NCBI RefSeq assembly: GCF_014489515.1
Contig: NZ_CP060782.1
Span: 1,178,001 to 1,242,000, forward strand
Direction of reading: 5' to 3'
Source: Sphingomonas sediminicola
Lineage (GTDB): Bacteria > Pseudomonadota > Alphaproteobacteria > Sphingomonadales > Sphingomonadaceae
DNA length: 64,000 nucleotides
Below, in pieces: positions 19,193 to 28,885 of this stretch. A model generated the notes under the pieces. The model was given only the letters and a program-made list of their open reading frames with translations, was not told the origin of the DNA and searched no databases. A program made the position numbers and the translations under genes. The number at the start of each line of letters is the position of its first letter. The stretch's first letter is position 1.

Positions 19193-20813
19193 CGCCCTCC
19201 GGAGTAACCCAGTTGATGTTCTGGGTTGGGTCCTTGATGTCGCAAGTTTTGCAATGGACGCAGTTCTGGGCATTGATCTGCAGCCGCGGCCTCCCATCCG
19301 CCTCCTCGACGAACTCGTAAACGCCTGCCGGGCAATAACGCTGCTCCGGCCCGTCATAGAGTTCGAGGTTCACCTCAACAGGTATGGCTGGATCCTTTAG
19401 CGTCAGGTGAACGGGCTGGTCTTCTTCATGGTTGGTGTTCGACAGGAACACTGACGTAAGGCGATCGAAGGTCAGCACGCCATCGGGCTTGGGATAATCG
19501 ATCTTCCGGACCTCGCCCTTCCGCTTGAGGGTCGTGTTGTCGGCCTTGTGCTTGAGCGTCCACGGCAGTCGGAGTCCGAATTGGCCAAGCCACATGTCGA
19601 ACCCCGCATAGAGCGTTCCGAGAAAACCGCCGAAATGCGCCACTGCCGGTTGGGCATTGCGAACGAGACGCAATTCCTTGTCGATCCAGCTCGAACGGAC
19701 AGCCGGTTCGTAGGCCTCGAGGACATCGGCAGACCGATCCTTGCAGAGAGCATCGAACGCGGCCTCGGCGGCCAGCATCGCCGATTTCATCGCCGTGTGC
19801 GTGCCCTTGATGCGTGGAACATTCACGAAGCCGGCAGAGCAACCGATCAGCGCTCCGCCCGGGAAAGCCAGTTGCGGAATGGCCTGCCAGCCGCCCTCGT
19901 TGATGGCGCGAGCGCCATAGGAGACGCGGCGGCCGCCCTCGATCTCGGCGCGAATAGCCGGATGGGTCTTCCACCGCTGGAATTCCTCGAACGGCGAAAT
20001 GTACGGGTTCGCATAGTCGAGCGCGACGACGAAGCCGAGCGCGACCTGGTTGTTTTCCTGATGGTAGAGAAAGCCACCACCCCAGGCGTCCTCGAGCGGC
20101 CAGCCCTGCGAGTGGATAACTCGGCCGGGCTTATGCTTGTCGGCAGGAACGTCCCACAACTCCTTGACGCCAAGGCCATAAACCTGCGGTCCCGACTTGT
20201 CACGAAGACCGAAAAGTCGGCTCAGCTCCTTGGTCAGGCTGCCCCGCGCACCTTCCGCGAAGAAGGTGTATTTCGCATGGAGTTCCATGCCCGGCTGGTA
20301 ATCGGCACGGTGAGAGCCGTCGCGGGCGATGCCCATGTCGCCGGTTGCCACCCCTTTCACCGAGCCGTCCTCGTTGAACAACACCTCGGCGGCAGGGAAT
20401 CCTGGGAAGATTTCGACGCCTAGCTCTTCGGCCTGCGTGGCAAGCCAGCGGCAAAAATTGCCTAGGCTCAGCGTGTAGGTGCCCTTGTTGCGCATGAACG
20501 GCGGCAAGGCGAAGTGCGGCATGCCCCACTTGCCGGTCTTCGTGAGCACCCAATGATGGTTTTCCGTCACCGGCACTGTGAGCGGCGCTCCCCGTTCCTT
20601 CCAGTCCGGGACCAGCTCGTTGAGCGCCTTCGGGTCGACAACTGCACCTGACAGGATATGCGCGCCGACCTCGCTACCCTTCTCAAGGATGCAAACCGAA
20701 ATCTCGCGTCCCGCGGCCGCTGCAAGCTGCTTCAGCCGGATCGCCGCGGACAGGCCGGCGGGTCCCGCACCGACGATTACCACGTCATAAGCCATGGACT
20801 CGCGTTCGCTCAT
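19164..20813 (-). CDS. Electron transfer flavoprotein-ubiquinone oxidoreductase
   Basis: Membrane-bound FAD and [4Fe-4S] enzyme that passes electrons from ETF (fed by fatty-acid and amino-acid dehydrogenases) to ubiquinone. The protein has 549 residues. The FAD motif is VVIVGAGPAGLSAAIRLKQ near the N-terminus, and EKGSEVGAHILSGAV follows. The C-terminal cluster domain has cysteines in RYCPAGVY and QNCVHCKTCDIKDP, ending TPEGGGGPNYPNM. The frame is intact and the length is normal. It begins the minus-strand chain that continues with the TPR gene and ispE. It fits with the acyl-CoA ligase at 1647 as part of fatty-acid oxidation. Confidence 0.96.
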   Translation of the reverse strand: MSERESMAYDVVIVGAGPAGLSAAIRLKQLAAAAGREISVCILEKGSEVGAHILSGAVVDPKALNELVPDWKERGAPLTVPVTENHHWVLTKTGKWGMPHFALPPFMRNKGTYTLSLGNFCRWLATQAEELGVEIFPGFPAAEVLFNEDGSVKGVATGDMGIARDGSHRADYQPGMELHAKYTFFAEGARGSLTKELSRLFGLRDKSGPQVYGLGVKELWDVPADKHKPGRVIHSQGWPLEDAWGGGFLYHQENNQVALGFVVALDYANPYISPFEEFQRWKTHPAIRAEIEGGRRVSYGARAINEGGWQAIPQLAFPGGALIGCSAGFVNVPRIKGTHTAMKSAMLAAEAAFDALCKDRSADVLEAYEPAVRSSWIDKELRLVRNAQPAVAHFGGFLGTLYAGFDMWLGQFGLRLPWTLKHKADNTTLKRKGEVRKIDYPKPDGVLTFDRLTSVFLSNTNHEEDQPVHLTLKDPAIPVEVNLELYDGPEQRYCPAGVYEFVEEADGRPRLQINAQNCVHCKTCDIKDPTQNINWVTPEGGGGPNYPNM

Positions 20814-20903
20814 CGTTCCCCTCGTCGTGCAGGCAGGGCGCCTTGCCCGCGCTAGCCCTGCTTTTCCTTGACCTCGGCGTCAATGCTGAGGCCTAATCAA
20901 ATC

Positions 20904-21618
20904 ATGGGTGGGGAGCACGACCGCTTGACTGCGGCCGAGGCTGCCAGCGTCATTGGCTGGTGGATCGAGGCGGGAGTCGATGTTGCGATACAGGAGCAAC
21001 CGCGCGCCTGGCTCGGCGCGACCGCGGCCGTGACTTCTGTCGAGACCCACACGCTCGGCGCTCCCGAGCCAACCCCGGAACTTCCTGCAAGTCTCGAGGC
21101 ATTTCGACACTGGCTCGGTGAGACGCCTTCTCTTCCGTTGGCAAAGGCCAATGCTCGTCGTGCTCTTCCGATAGGAATTGAAGCGGCCGAGGTGATGCTT
21201 CTTGCCGATATGCCTACGCCCGAGGATGTTGCCGAAGGACAACCCATCGCGGGGCCGGCTTGGGAACTCACCCAGCGCATGCTTGCAGCGATCGGCTTCG
21301 ATAGCAACCAGGCCTATGTCTCGGGCCTGACCTGCTTCCATAGCCCGGGCACCCGCCTTTCCGGCAACGATCTTGAAGCCTGCGCGACACTTGCGCGAAG
21401 GCACGTCGCCCTCGCCAAGCCGAAGCGACTGCTGCTTCTGGGGATGCACCATGCCGGGCACTGCTCGGAAAGCCGCTCACAGTCGCCCGCGGTCATGTTC
21501 ACAAAGTTGAAGGGTGCGTGCGGTAGCAACCTTCCATCCGCGGTTCCTGCTCGATCGACCGTCGAACAAGGCGCTGGCGTGGCGTGACCTTCTACTTCTG
21601 ATGGAGGAAGAGGTTTGA
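20904..21618 (+). CDS. Uracil-DNA glycosylase-superfamily protein, divergent, frame broken twice
   Basis: About 238 residues after repair. The pattern AEVMLLADMPTPEDVAEGQP then IAGPAWELTQRMLAAIGF aligns with the family 4/5 glycosylase core (GEAPG...GxPFVGxAGxLLxxML), and the restored C-terminus reads VATFHPRFLLDRPSNKALAW, matching the H-P-[AS] substrate-binding motif. Two one-base losses break it: GGGG at 21440-21443 and GGG at 21512-21514. The usual GEAPG motif is replaced by ADMPT and the iron-sulfur cysteines of family 4 are absent, so glycosylase activity is doubtful. I use the ATG at 20904; an ATG at 20883 and a TTG at 20868 are also in frame. Confidence 0.65.
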
Positions 21619-23465
21619 GCATTCATCTGTTTCTTGCAGCAGCTGCAGCCGCGGCGGTGCAGGGCCAGGCCTCGGACCCGCTCGCACCGCTTCCGTCACA
21701 ACCGTCAGTTAGCCCGCTTCCAGTCCTCGTTCCTGTGGCGGGAACGGAGCAGGCCCAATCGAACGTAACTTCCGATCCCGTCGCTCAGGGTCCGGTGACC
21801 GTCGTCCCGCCCGTAATTGCTCCTCCGCCGACGGCACCGGTCGTCGCGGTCCGGGTTCCCCGCAACTACGGAGAGGTCTTCTCCGCAATTCGCGGCGGCC
21901 GCTGGGCCGAAGCGCAGATCGGAATCGCGACGCTTCCGCAGAGCATCCTTACCCCCGTGGCCAAGGCCGAGCTTTATACCGCCAAGGGATCACCGGTCGT
22001 GTCGCTTGGACAGATCCAGGCCCTTCTTGCTGAGGCGCCGGAGCTCCCGGAGGCGGAGCAGCTTGCGCGAATGGCGCTTACGCGTGGCGCAACGACGCTT
22101 CCGCAATATGTCACGCGCCGCCCGACGACCTGGCTAGGCAACTCTCCCAGCCGGTACAAGGCTAAGGCCGTCACCGGCGAGCCAGCAGCAGATGCGCTCC
22201 GGGCGCAGCTCGATCCGCTCATCAAGGTGGACGACGCCGTCAACGCGGAGCTCCTGCTGATGCAGGCAACGCCGCTCCTCTCCTACGAAGCGCGTGCGGA
22301 AGCGGGTCAGCGGGTCGCCTGGTCCTATTTCGCCGTTGGCCGCGATGCCGATGCCCGCCGGGTCGCCGATACATATCGGGTTGGCGCCAGCGGCGATTGG
22401 GCGAGCCAGTCGGCATGGGTTTCGGGCCTTGCCTCCTGGCGGCTCAACGACTGCAATTCCGCGTCCATTGCCTTTCGCGAGGTCGGATCCCGGGCACAGC
22501 AGCGGGAGCTGGCTGCGGCCGGCTACTACTGGGCGGCCCGCGCCGAACAGGCATGCCGCAGACCAAACTCGGTAGCGCCTTTGCTAAAGGTTGCCGCCAA
22601 CTCGCCCGAGAGCTTCTACGGCCTTCTGGCGCGCGAGACCCTCGGCATCGACAAGAGGCTTCCGCCGGATATCCACAACGGCATTGGGCGCATCGAAAAC
22701 CTTCCCAACGTCCGCCGCGCCGAAGAATTGGTTCAGATCGGCCAGCCCTGGCTCGCGGAAGCGCTGATCAAGCACCAGGCGCAGATCGGGCGCGTCCAGG
22801 ACCATCACTCGCTGATCGAGCTCTCGAAAAAGCTCGATCTGCCGTCGGCGCAATATTGGCTCGCCCATAACGGCCAGTACGGCGCCGTCGTCGATGCGGT
22901 CGACCGCTACCCCATCCCGCGCTGGATGCCGCGCAGCGGCTGGCGGATCGATCCGGCGCTTGCGCTTGCGCATATGCGGCAGGAATCGAACTTCCGTGTC
23001 GATGCGGTCAGCCCGGCTGGAGCGGTCGGACTGATGCAGGTACTGCCGACCACCGCGAACGCGATGGCCCGGCGGAATGGCTATGACGCCGGAAGCCTGT
23101 TCGACCCCACAGCCAACATCGAGTACGGCCAGAGCTTCATTGAGACGATGCGCGTTTCGACGTCCACGCAAGGTCAGCTTCCAAAGATCATCGCGGCTTA
23201 CAATGCGGGTCCACTGCCCGTCGCTCGTTGGTCGACGTCCTTGGGCGGTCAGGGCGATCCCCTGCTCTGGATCGAGTCCATCCCCTATTGGGAGACGCGC
23301 TACTACGTCCCGGCGGTGTTCCGGAACCTGTGGGTCTATCAGGGTCTCGCGAAAGCCGACACGCCGACGCTGAGCGCTCTTTCGCAACATCGCTGGCCTG
23401 CCTTCCCAACGGCGCAGACCAACCTTGCCGCAGCAACTCAGATGGCACCCACCGGCGAGCCCTGA
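21615..23465 (+). CDS. Soluble lytic murein transglycosylase (SLT domain)
   Basis: Periplasmic enzyme that cuts peptidoglycan glycan strands. The TTG at 21615 overlaps the stop of the previous gene, and GGAGGAAGAGG upstream is a strong ribosome site. MSIHLFLAAAAAAAV is a short signal peptide, then comes a proline-rich stretch. The middle is a helical superhelix like the U-domain of Slt70. The C-terminal SLT domain shows AHMRQESNFRVDAVSPAGA (catalytic glutamate in RQESNF), VGLMQVLPTTAN, NIEYGQSFI and AAYNAGPLPVARW. The protein has 616 residues and the frame is intact. Confidence 0.93.
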   Translation: MSIHLFLAAAAAAAVQGQASDPLAPLPSQPSVSPLPVLVPVAGTEQAQSNVTSDPVAQGPVTVVPPVIAPPPTAPVVAVRVPRNYGEVFSAIRGGRWAEAQIGIATLPQSILTPVAKAELYTAKGSPVVSLGQIQALLAEAPELPEAEQLARMALTRGATTLPQYVTRRPTTWLGNSPSRYKAKAVTGEPAADALRAQLDPLIKVDDAVNAELLLMQATPLLSYEARAEAGQRVAWSYFAVGRDADARRVADTYRVGASGDWASQSAWVSGLASWRLNDCNSASIAFREVGSRAQQRELAAAGYYWAARAEQACRRPNSVAPLLKVAANSPESFYGLLARETLGIDKRLPPDIHNGIGRIENLPNVRRAEELVQIGQPWLAEALIKHQAQIGRVQDHHSLIELSKKLDLPSAQYWLAHNGQYGAVVDAVDRYPIPRWMPRSGWRIDPALALAHMRQESNFRVDAVSPAGAVGLMQVLPTTANAMARRNGYDAGSLFDPTANIEYGQSFIETMRVSTSTQGQLPKIIAAYNAGPLPVARWSTSLGGQGDPLLWIESIPYWETRYYVPAVFRNLWVYQGLAKADTPTLSALSQHRWPAFPTAQTNLAAATQMAPTGEP

Positions 23466-23514
23466 TCGCCCATTTGTTCTTGTTCTGTTCTTACTGTCGG
23501 CGTAGTTTGCCGGC

Positions 23515-24585
23515 ATGCCGGTCGAGTCGATCAAAGGGCGCGGAGCGACGCGCAATTCAACGCCGAAGCGCTTCAATCTTCAGGAGCGGCTGGTCGAAGG
23601 TGAATGGCTCGACAGCGTAGAGGCGCTCGATGGAGTTCCGAAGCGCCGAACGACGGTCACGATCGAGCATCCGAAGTCGATCCTCACCCGCAATCGCTCG
23701 CCGGACATTGGTTTCGACCGATCGGTGAATGCGTATCGCGGCTGTGAGCATGGCTGCATCTACTGCTTCGCCAGGCCGACGCACGCCTATCATGACCTGT
23801 CGCCGGGCGTGGATTTCGAATCCCGGCTGTTCGTGAAGCCCAAAGCCGCCCAGCTTCTCCACGCAACGCTGTCGCGGCCGGGCTACGAATGCGCGCCGAT
23901 CGCAATGGGGACAAACACGGATCCCTACCAGCCGATCGAGGAAAGATGGCGGATCACGCGCTCGATCATAGAACTACTGGTGGAAACCAAGCACCCATTC
24001 ACGATCACCACCAAGTCGGATCGCGTTCTGCGCGATCTCGACCTGCTGAAGCCCGCGGCCGAGCTCGGGATCGTATCGGTCGCGCTGTCGGTGACGTCAC
24101 TTGACCCGAAGATCGCCCGGACGCTCGAGCCTCGCGCTCCAACCCCACATCGGCGGATCGCGGCGATCAAGGCGCTCAATGAGGCGGGCGTCCGATGCCA
24201 CATCGCCATTGCCCCGGTCGTCCCGCAGATCACCGACCACGAGCTCGAGGCGATCGTCGAAGCGGGAGCTGGAGCCGGCGCATGCGGAGGTTTCTATTTG
24301 CCGGTGCGGCTTCCGCATGAGGTGGCGCCACTGTTCCGGGCATGGCTGGACGAGCATTTTCCCGATCGGGCCAGCAAGGTGATGTCAACCATCCAGTCGC
24401 TGCGCGGCGGCCGCGAGAACGATCCCAACTTCTTCAGCCGCATGCAGGGTCAGGGGCCGTGGGCGGACCTCATCCGGACTCGCTTTGAGAAGGCGGCCGC
24501 TCGCTATGGCCTGCAGCGATCGAAGTTCGGCCTTCGCCGCGACCTGTTCCAACCGCCTCAAGGCAACCAGCTTCGCCTTCTTTGA
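23515..24585 (+). CDS. PA0069-family radical SAM protein
   Basis: A 356-residue radical SAM enzyme of the SplB-like subgroup. The cluster motif is CEHGCIYC at residues 77-84 (C-x3-C-x2-C) followed by FARPTH. GTNTDPYQPIE and the FTITTKSDRVLRD segment are typical of this conserved uncharacterised family. It probably cleaves SAM to a 5'-deoxyadenosyl radical; the substrate is not known. The SplB relation has led to speculation about DNA photoproduct repair, which the sequence does not prove. It starts at the ATG at 23515 and stands between the transglycosylase and a peptidase gene. Confidence 0.88.
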   Translation: MPVESIKGRGATRNSTPKRFNLQERLVEGEWLDSVEALDGVPKRRTTVTIEHPKSILTRNRSPDIGFDRSVNAYRGCEHGCIYCFARPTHAYHDLSPGVDFESRLFVKPKAAQLLHATLSRPGYECAPIAMGTNTDPYQPIEERWRITRSIIELLVETKHPFTITTKSDRVLRDLDLLKPAAELGIVSVALSVTSLDPKIARTLEPRAPTPHRRIAAIKALNEAGVRCHIAIAPVVPQITDHELEAIVEAGAGAGACGGFYLPVRLPHEVAPLFRAWLDEHFPDRASKVMSTIQSLRGGRENDPNFFSRMQGQGPWADLIRTRFEKAAARYGLQRSKFGLRRDLFQPPQGNQLRLL

Positions 24586-24655
24586 TGGAGTGCCGCATGC
24601 TTTTTATCGAAGCGCATGGTGACTTGGCGTGCGTCCCTGCCCTAGGCAATCGCCC

Positions 24656-26025
24656 ATGACCAAGCATCTGTTCGCCGCGTTCCTGCTCGCATCCGCCGCC
24701 CCTTCCCTCGCTCAGCCTGCGCCTACGCAGGTTGCCCAGCTTCGCGATGACGCGCTGAAGGACAATTATGCTTGGGACATCGTCGAAGGCCTTACGACAG
24801 AGGTCGGCCCCCGGATGGCCGGAACCGAGGCCGAGGCGCGCGCTCGCGAATGGGCGGTGAAGAAGCTCAAGGCGATGGGCTTTGCCAATGTCCGGATCGA
24901 GCCGTTCGATATGCCTGTCTGGACACGGGGCGCGGAAGGCGCGGAGGTTCTCACACCGTTCCCGCAGCGGATGGTGATCACGGCGCTCGGCAACAGCGCA
25001 TCGACGCCTCCTGAAGGGATCACCGGGGAAATCGTCGGGTTCAACTCGATGGCCGAATTCGAAGCCGCGCCGGCTGACGAAGTGCGCGGAAGGATCGTCT
25101 TCGTCTCCCACGCGATGCCGCGAACGCAGGACGGTTCGGGCTACGGCTTCTTCGGAGGGCCTCGCCGGCAGGGCCCGACCGTCGCGAGCAAGAAAGGTGC
25201 CATCGCAATCGTCGTGCGCTCGATCGGCACCGACTATCACCGGAACCCGCACGCGGGTGTCCAGACCTTCGCGGATGGTGTGAAGCCGATTCCCGCTGGA
25301 GCACTCAGCATTCCTGACGCGGAGCAGCTTCAGCGCATCCTGAAGCGTGGCCAACCGGTGACGATGCATCTGACGCTCGTTTCGCAGGTAACCCAGGGGA
25401 AGTCGGGCAACGTGATCGCCGAGGTCCCGGGGCGAGATCCCAAGGCACCCTTCATCCTCGTCGGCGGCCACCTCGACAGCTGGGACCAGGGCACCGGCGC
25501 TATAGATGATGGGTCAGGCGTCGCCATCACGACCGCCGCCGCAAAACGCATCATGGACGCGGGCGGCCGCTCCGCACCATTCGCATCGTCTGGTTCGGTG
25601 CCGAGGAAGTCGGCCTCTTTGGCGGCATCGACTACCAGAAGAAGCATGGCACCGAGCTGCATTATGCGATCGCAGAGAGCGACTTCGGCGCTGACCGCAT
25701 CTGGAAGGTCGACAGCAAGCTCGGCAAGGACCGCGAAGCGGAGGCCAAGGCGCTTCAAATCGCGCTCGCACCGCTAGGAATCGTGCCGGGCTCGCTTGAG
25801 AAAGCGGACGGATCCGACATCGAGCCCCTGCTGAACGCTGGCCTGCCAGGTGTCGGCCTGAGTCAGGACGGCACTCACTATTTCGACATCCACCACACGC
25901 CCGACGACACACTCGACAAGATCGATCCGGAGGCGCTTCGCCAGAATGTCGCGGCATGGACCGCCATGCTTGGCGTGCTGTCGGGCGGAATCGAGCCGGA
26001 GCCGAAACGGGCCAAGCGGCGTTGA
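24656..26025 (+). CDS. Exported M28-family zinc aminopeptidase, frame broken
   Basis: The ATG at 24656 gives a signal peptide MTKHLFAAFLLASAAPSLAQ. A protease-associated insert domain precedes the zinc site: VGGHLDSWDQGTGAIDDGSG carries the first metal histidine and the bridging aspartate. The frame breaks at GGG 25561-25563; one extra G gives MDAGRPLRTIRIVWFGAEEV with the catalytic and metal glutamates in GAEEVGLFGG, then the final metal histidine in DIHHTPDDTLDKI. The restored protein has about 456 residues. It probably degrades peptides in the periplasm. Two pieces in different frames match one family end to end. Confidence 0.85.
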
Positions 26026-26046
26026 GCCCCCAAAAGGGAGGAAACT

Positions 26047-26307
26047 ATGCGAGTTCTTTTTGCCGTTCCGCTTCTTCTGCTCGGTGCCTGCCAAGTCACG
26101 AAGGACGACAATTCGACGACCTTGTCGTTCAATGAAGACGTTGCCGCGAATGCCGCCGAAGACATCGGAAACGCCGCCGAGAACCTGGGTGGCGCAATCG
26201 CCAAGGAAGCCGATCAGACCGCCGCAAAGGTCGAGAACAAGGTTGGTGACGTCGATGTCGACGTGAATGTTACGCATAAGGACGACGAGCACACCAACCA
26301 ACAATAG
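26047..26307 (+). CDS. Small lipoprotein
   Basis: An 86-residue protein with a clear lipobox (LLLLGAC, cysteine 15), so it is probably lipid-anchored after signal peptidase II cleavage. The mature part is alanine-rich and amphipathic ([19 protein letters not shown]), resembling small entericidin-like or apolipoprotein-like helices, and ends in an acidic, histidine-containing tail. A GGGAGG ribosome site lies just upstream. It follows the peptidase by 21 bases. The function is unknown. Confidence 0.75.
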   Translation: MRVLFAVPLLLLGACQVTKDDNSTTLSFNEDVAANAAEDIGNAAENLGGAIAKEADQTAAKVENKVGDVDVDVNVTHKDDEHTNQQ

Positions 26308-26358
26308 GCGGATTCAGGCGGTTGTTCCTGGCGGCGCTGCCGTGTAGCAGGCCGCCGT

Positions 26359-26436
<78 letters not shown>

Positions 26437-26514
26437 CCTCACCATTTCGTGCGGCCACGAGCGTCCAATTCTCGCGGCGTACGAGTTCCGGCTAGCTGCA
26501 GTGGCGAGCGCGCC

Positions 26515-27840
26515 TCAGGCGGTGAGCGGCGCCATCACCGGACCTTCCGCCGGACGCCGGGCGAAGATGCCGAACCCTGCGATGATCGCGTAGCAGAGCG
26601 CGGGGAGTAGCAGCGCGAACTGCAGGCTACCCGACTGGTCGGCCAGGAAGCCGGTCGCCAGCGGCACTACGGCCCCGCCGAAAATCGCGATATTGATGAT
26701 ACCGGAGCCGTCCGCAGCACGCGGACCGAGCTTTTCGCACGCCAGGCTGAAGATCGTCGGAAACATGATCGAGTTCATGAGCCCGATCGCGAGCAGGCTG
26801 TAAGCAGACAGCGTGCCGGTCGTGTTGGCCGAAATCGCGATCAGCAGGATCGCGCCCGTCGAAACCGAGGCCAGGATCTTGCCCGGGCTCATGACCCGCA
26901 GGAAGTAGGATCCGATAAAGCGGCCGACCATCGCGCCGCCCCAATAATACATGATCAGCTTGCCCGCGGCCGCATCGGAGATTCCGAGCACGTGCTTCTG
27001 CATCAGGTAATTGACGATCAGCGACCCGATCGACACTTCCGCGCCAACATACAGGAAGATACACAACGCCCCGAAGCCGAAGCGAGGGCGCTTCAGCAGG
27101 GAAAAGCCCGCGAGCGGCGAGCTGTGATCGTGCTTTTCACCGGGAAGCTTGTCGCGGAACATCCAGACCACCGCAGCGATCACCGCGAGAGCGACGGCGA
27201 GGCCGATGTAGGTCGAGACGATCGCCTGGGTCTCTTCCATCCGATACTGGTCGAGCGCCGCGCCCGAGAGCTGCGAAGCCGACACGCCGGCGAGACCACC
27301 GAGAATGAGCGCCGAGCCGACACGCGGGAAAATGGTGGTGCCGAGGCTGTTGAACGCCTGGGCAAAGGTCAGCCGGCTGTGCACCGTCTTTGCGGGGCCA
27401 AGCAGACTGATGAGCGGGTTGGACACCACCTGCACGACGACCACGCCGCTGGCGAGGACGAACAGAGCAAGCAGGAACAGGCCGTAAGTCGCGGTCCGCG
27501 ATGCCGGAATGAACAGCAGGCATCCCACCATCATGATCAGCAGGCCCGCCGCTGCTCCACGCATGTAGCCGATCTTCTTGACGAGCTGAGCTCCGGGAAT
27601 TCCGATCACGAGATAGGCCGTGAAGAAGCAAAACTGGACAAGCATCGCTTGCGTGTAATTGAGCGTGAACAGCTCCTTCAGCTTCGGGATGATCACATCG
27701 TTGAGGCTGGTGATGCCGCCGAAGATGAAGAACAGCGCGAACACGAAATAACGCAGGCTCGGAGCGTCCACTCCGCCGTCCGGCAACTCCAGCGGAGTTG
27801 CATTGGCCTCGCCTTCGCCGATCCCAGTTGCGATAACCAT
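26515..27840 (-). CDS. Sugar MFS transporter, FucP/glucose-galactose type
   Basis: A 441-residue major facilitator with about twelve membrane helices. It shows FFIFGGITSLNDVIIPKLK, a FucP-family helix 1, and VVQVVSNPLISLLGP, the family version of the NPxxxxLG motif. Such transporters bring in fucose, glucose, galactose or similar sugars by proton symport. It is the last gene of a minus-strand cluster (glucokinase, second MFS transporter, SMP-30 protein), suggesting uptake and phosphorylation of a hexose. The start at 27840 is a GTG or ATG-like codon upstream of the first helix; the N-terminal 25 residues are not conserved. Confidence 0.87.
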   Translation of the reverse strand: MVIATGIGEGEANATPLELPDGGVDAPSLRYFVFALFFIFGGITSLNDVIIPKLKELFTLNYTQAMLVQFCFFTAYLVIGIPGAQLVKKIGYMRGAAAGLLIMMVGCLLFIPASRTATYGLFLLALFVLASGVVVVQVVSNPLISLLGPAKTVHSRLTFAQAFNSLGTTIFPRVGSALILGGLAGVSASQLSGAALDQYRMEETQAIVSTYIGLAVALAVIAAVVWMFRDKLPGEKHDHSSPLAGFSLLKRPRFGFGALCIFLYVGAEVSIGSLIVNYLMQKHVLGISDAAAGKLIMYYWGGAMVGRFIGSYFLRVMSPGKILASVSTGAILLIAISANTTGTLSAYSLLAIGLMNSIMFPTIFSLACEKLGPRAADGSGIINIAIFGGAVVPLATGFLADQSGSLQFALLLPALCYAIIAGFGIFARRPAEGPVMAPLTA

Positions 27841-27957
27841 TCTGCGGATGCTCCCTCTCTGCCGGCACCGCCGAATGGCGCGACCTTGAAGACCATGGGT
27901 GCATAGGAACGCATGGCGTTGTCAACGCATTCGCGCTCCGTGGCATGACATTGATCG

Positions 27958-28829
27958 TCAGTCTGCGATCGGCGGCGTGGGGATTCCCGACACACCCGCC
28001 TGAAAGGCGAACAACGACCCAGCAAGCGGCTCCCTCAGCAGCTTTTCGGGTGACAGCAAATGTTGGGCTGTGGTCGCGAAGGCCGTGTTCAGGTCTCGCC
28101 CTCCGAACGCAATCTTCGTGATGTTCGAGACGGGAAAACGAACCCGCTCCAGCAGCTCGCCTGCGGGCGAATATCGACGCGCTTCCGATCCGGAATAGAG
28201 GCTGATCCAGATCGCGCCCTCGCGATCTACGGTCGGACCGTCCGGATGACCTTCCCGCGGGTCGATTCTTACCACCAGTTGGGAGGGCCCCAGCTGTCCA
28301 TCACCCCAAATCTCGCACGCGGAGATCGTGCCCCTCAGCGTATCGACCCAATAAAGGATGGCCCCGTCGGGGAGACCGCCGGGCCATTCGTGATCGCGAT
28401 GCTCGTGACATTGGTTCGCGTGAGCTTGCCGCGATGGAAGCAGTAATAGGCGCCCGTCTTGGACTTTTCGCTGTCGTCCATCGTGCCGAACCACAGGCGA
28501 CCTTTCGGATCGACTACGCCATCGTTCAACCGATTGTCCGGGCTACCGGGTTCCACGGCAACCAGGAGCTTGAACTTTCCCTTCTTCGAATCGAACCGAT
28601 GAAGGCCACTCTGAAGTCCGACGATGTAACCGCCGCTCTTTGCGGGGAAGATGAAGCCGGCCTGCTCTGGCGTATCCCAGCTGTGATGGTCGCCGCTTTC
28701 GGGATCGTAGCGGTGGATCTTCTTGCGCTTGATGTCCGTAAACCAGAGCGCCTGGTCGCGCTCTACCCAGACAGGCCCCTCGCCCAGCTGGGCGCCAACT
28801 TCCAAGGCCAGATGAGCTTCACGGGTCAT
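27958..28829 (-). CDS. SMP-30/gluconolactonase/LRE-family protein, frame broken
   Basis: Six-bladed beta-propeller metal-dependent lactonase. The ATG at 28829 follows a GGAGGGGGA ribosome site and gives MTREAHLALEVGAQLGEGPV, the family start with the metal glutamate in GEGPVW. DNRLNDGVVDPKGRLWFGTM holds the metal asparagine. The frame breaks at the GGGG run at 28369-28372; one extra base joins TNGPAVSPDGAILYWVDT, and HPDGPTVDREGAIW follows. The restored protein has about 290 residues. It probably opens a sugar lactone in the same pathway as the neighbouring transporters. Confidence 0.85.
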
Positions 28830-28885
28830 TCCCCCTCCGTCACTCAGCTCGCGCGCCGCAATAGGCGCCAATCGTTTACACCGGA

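Noticed and set aside
24470-25471. A 333-codon minus-strand frame across the radical SAM and peptidase genes
   Set aside because: It crosses two conserved genes on the other strand and encodes no recognisable domain, so it is a codon-bias shadow.
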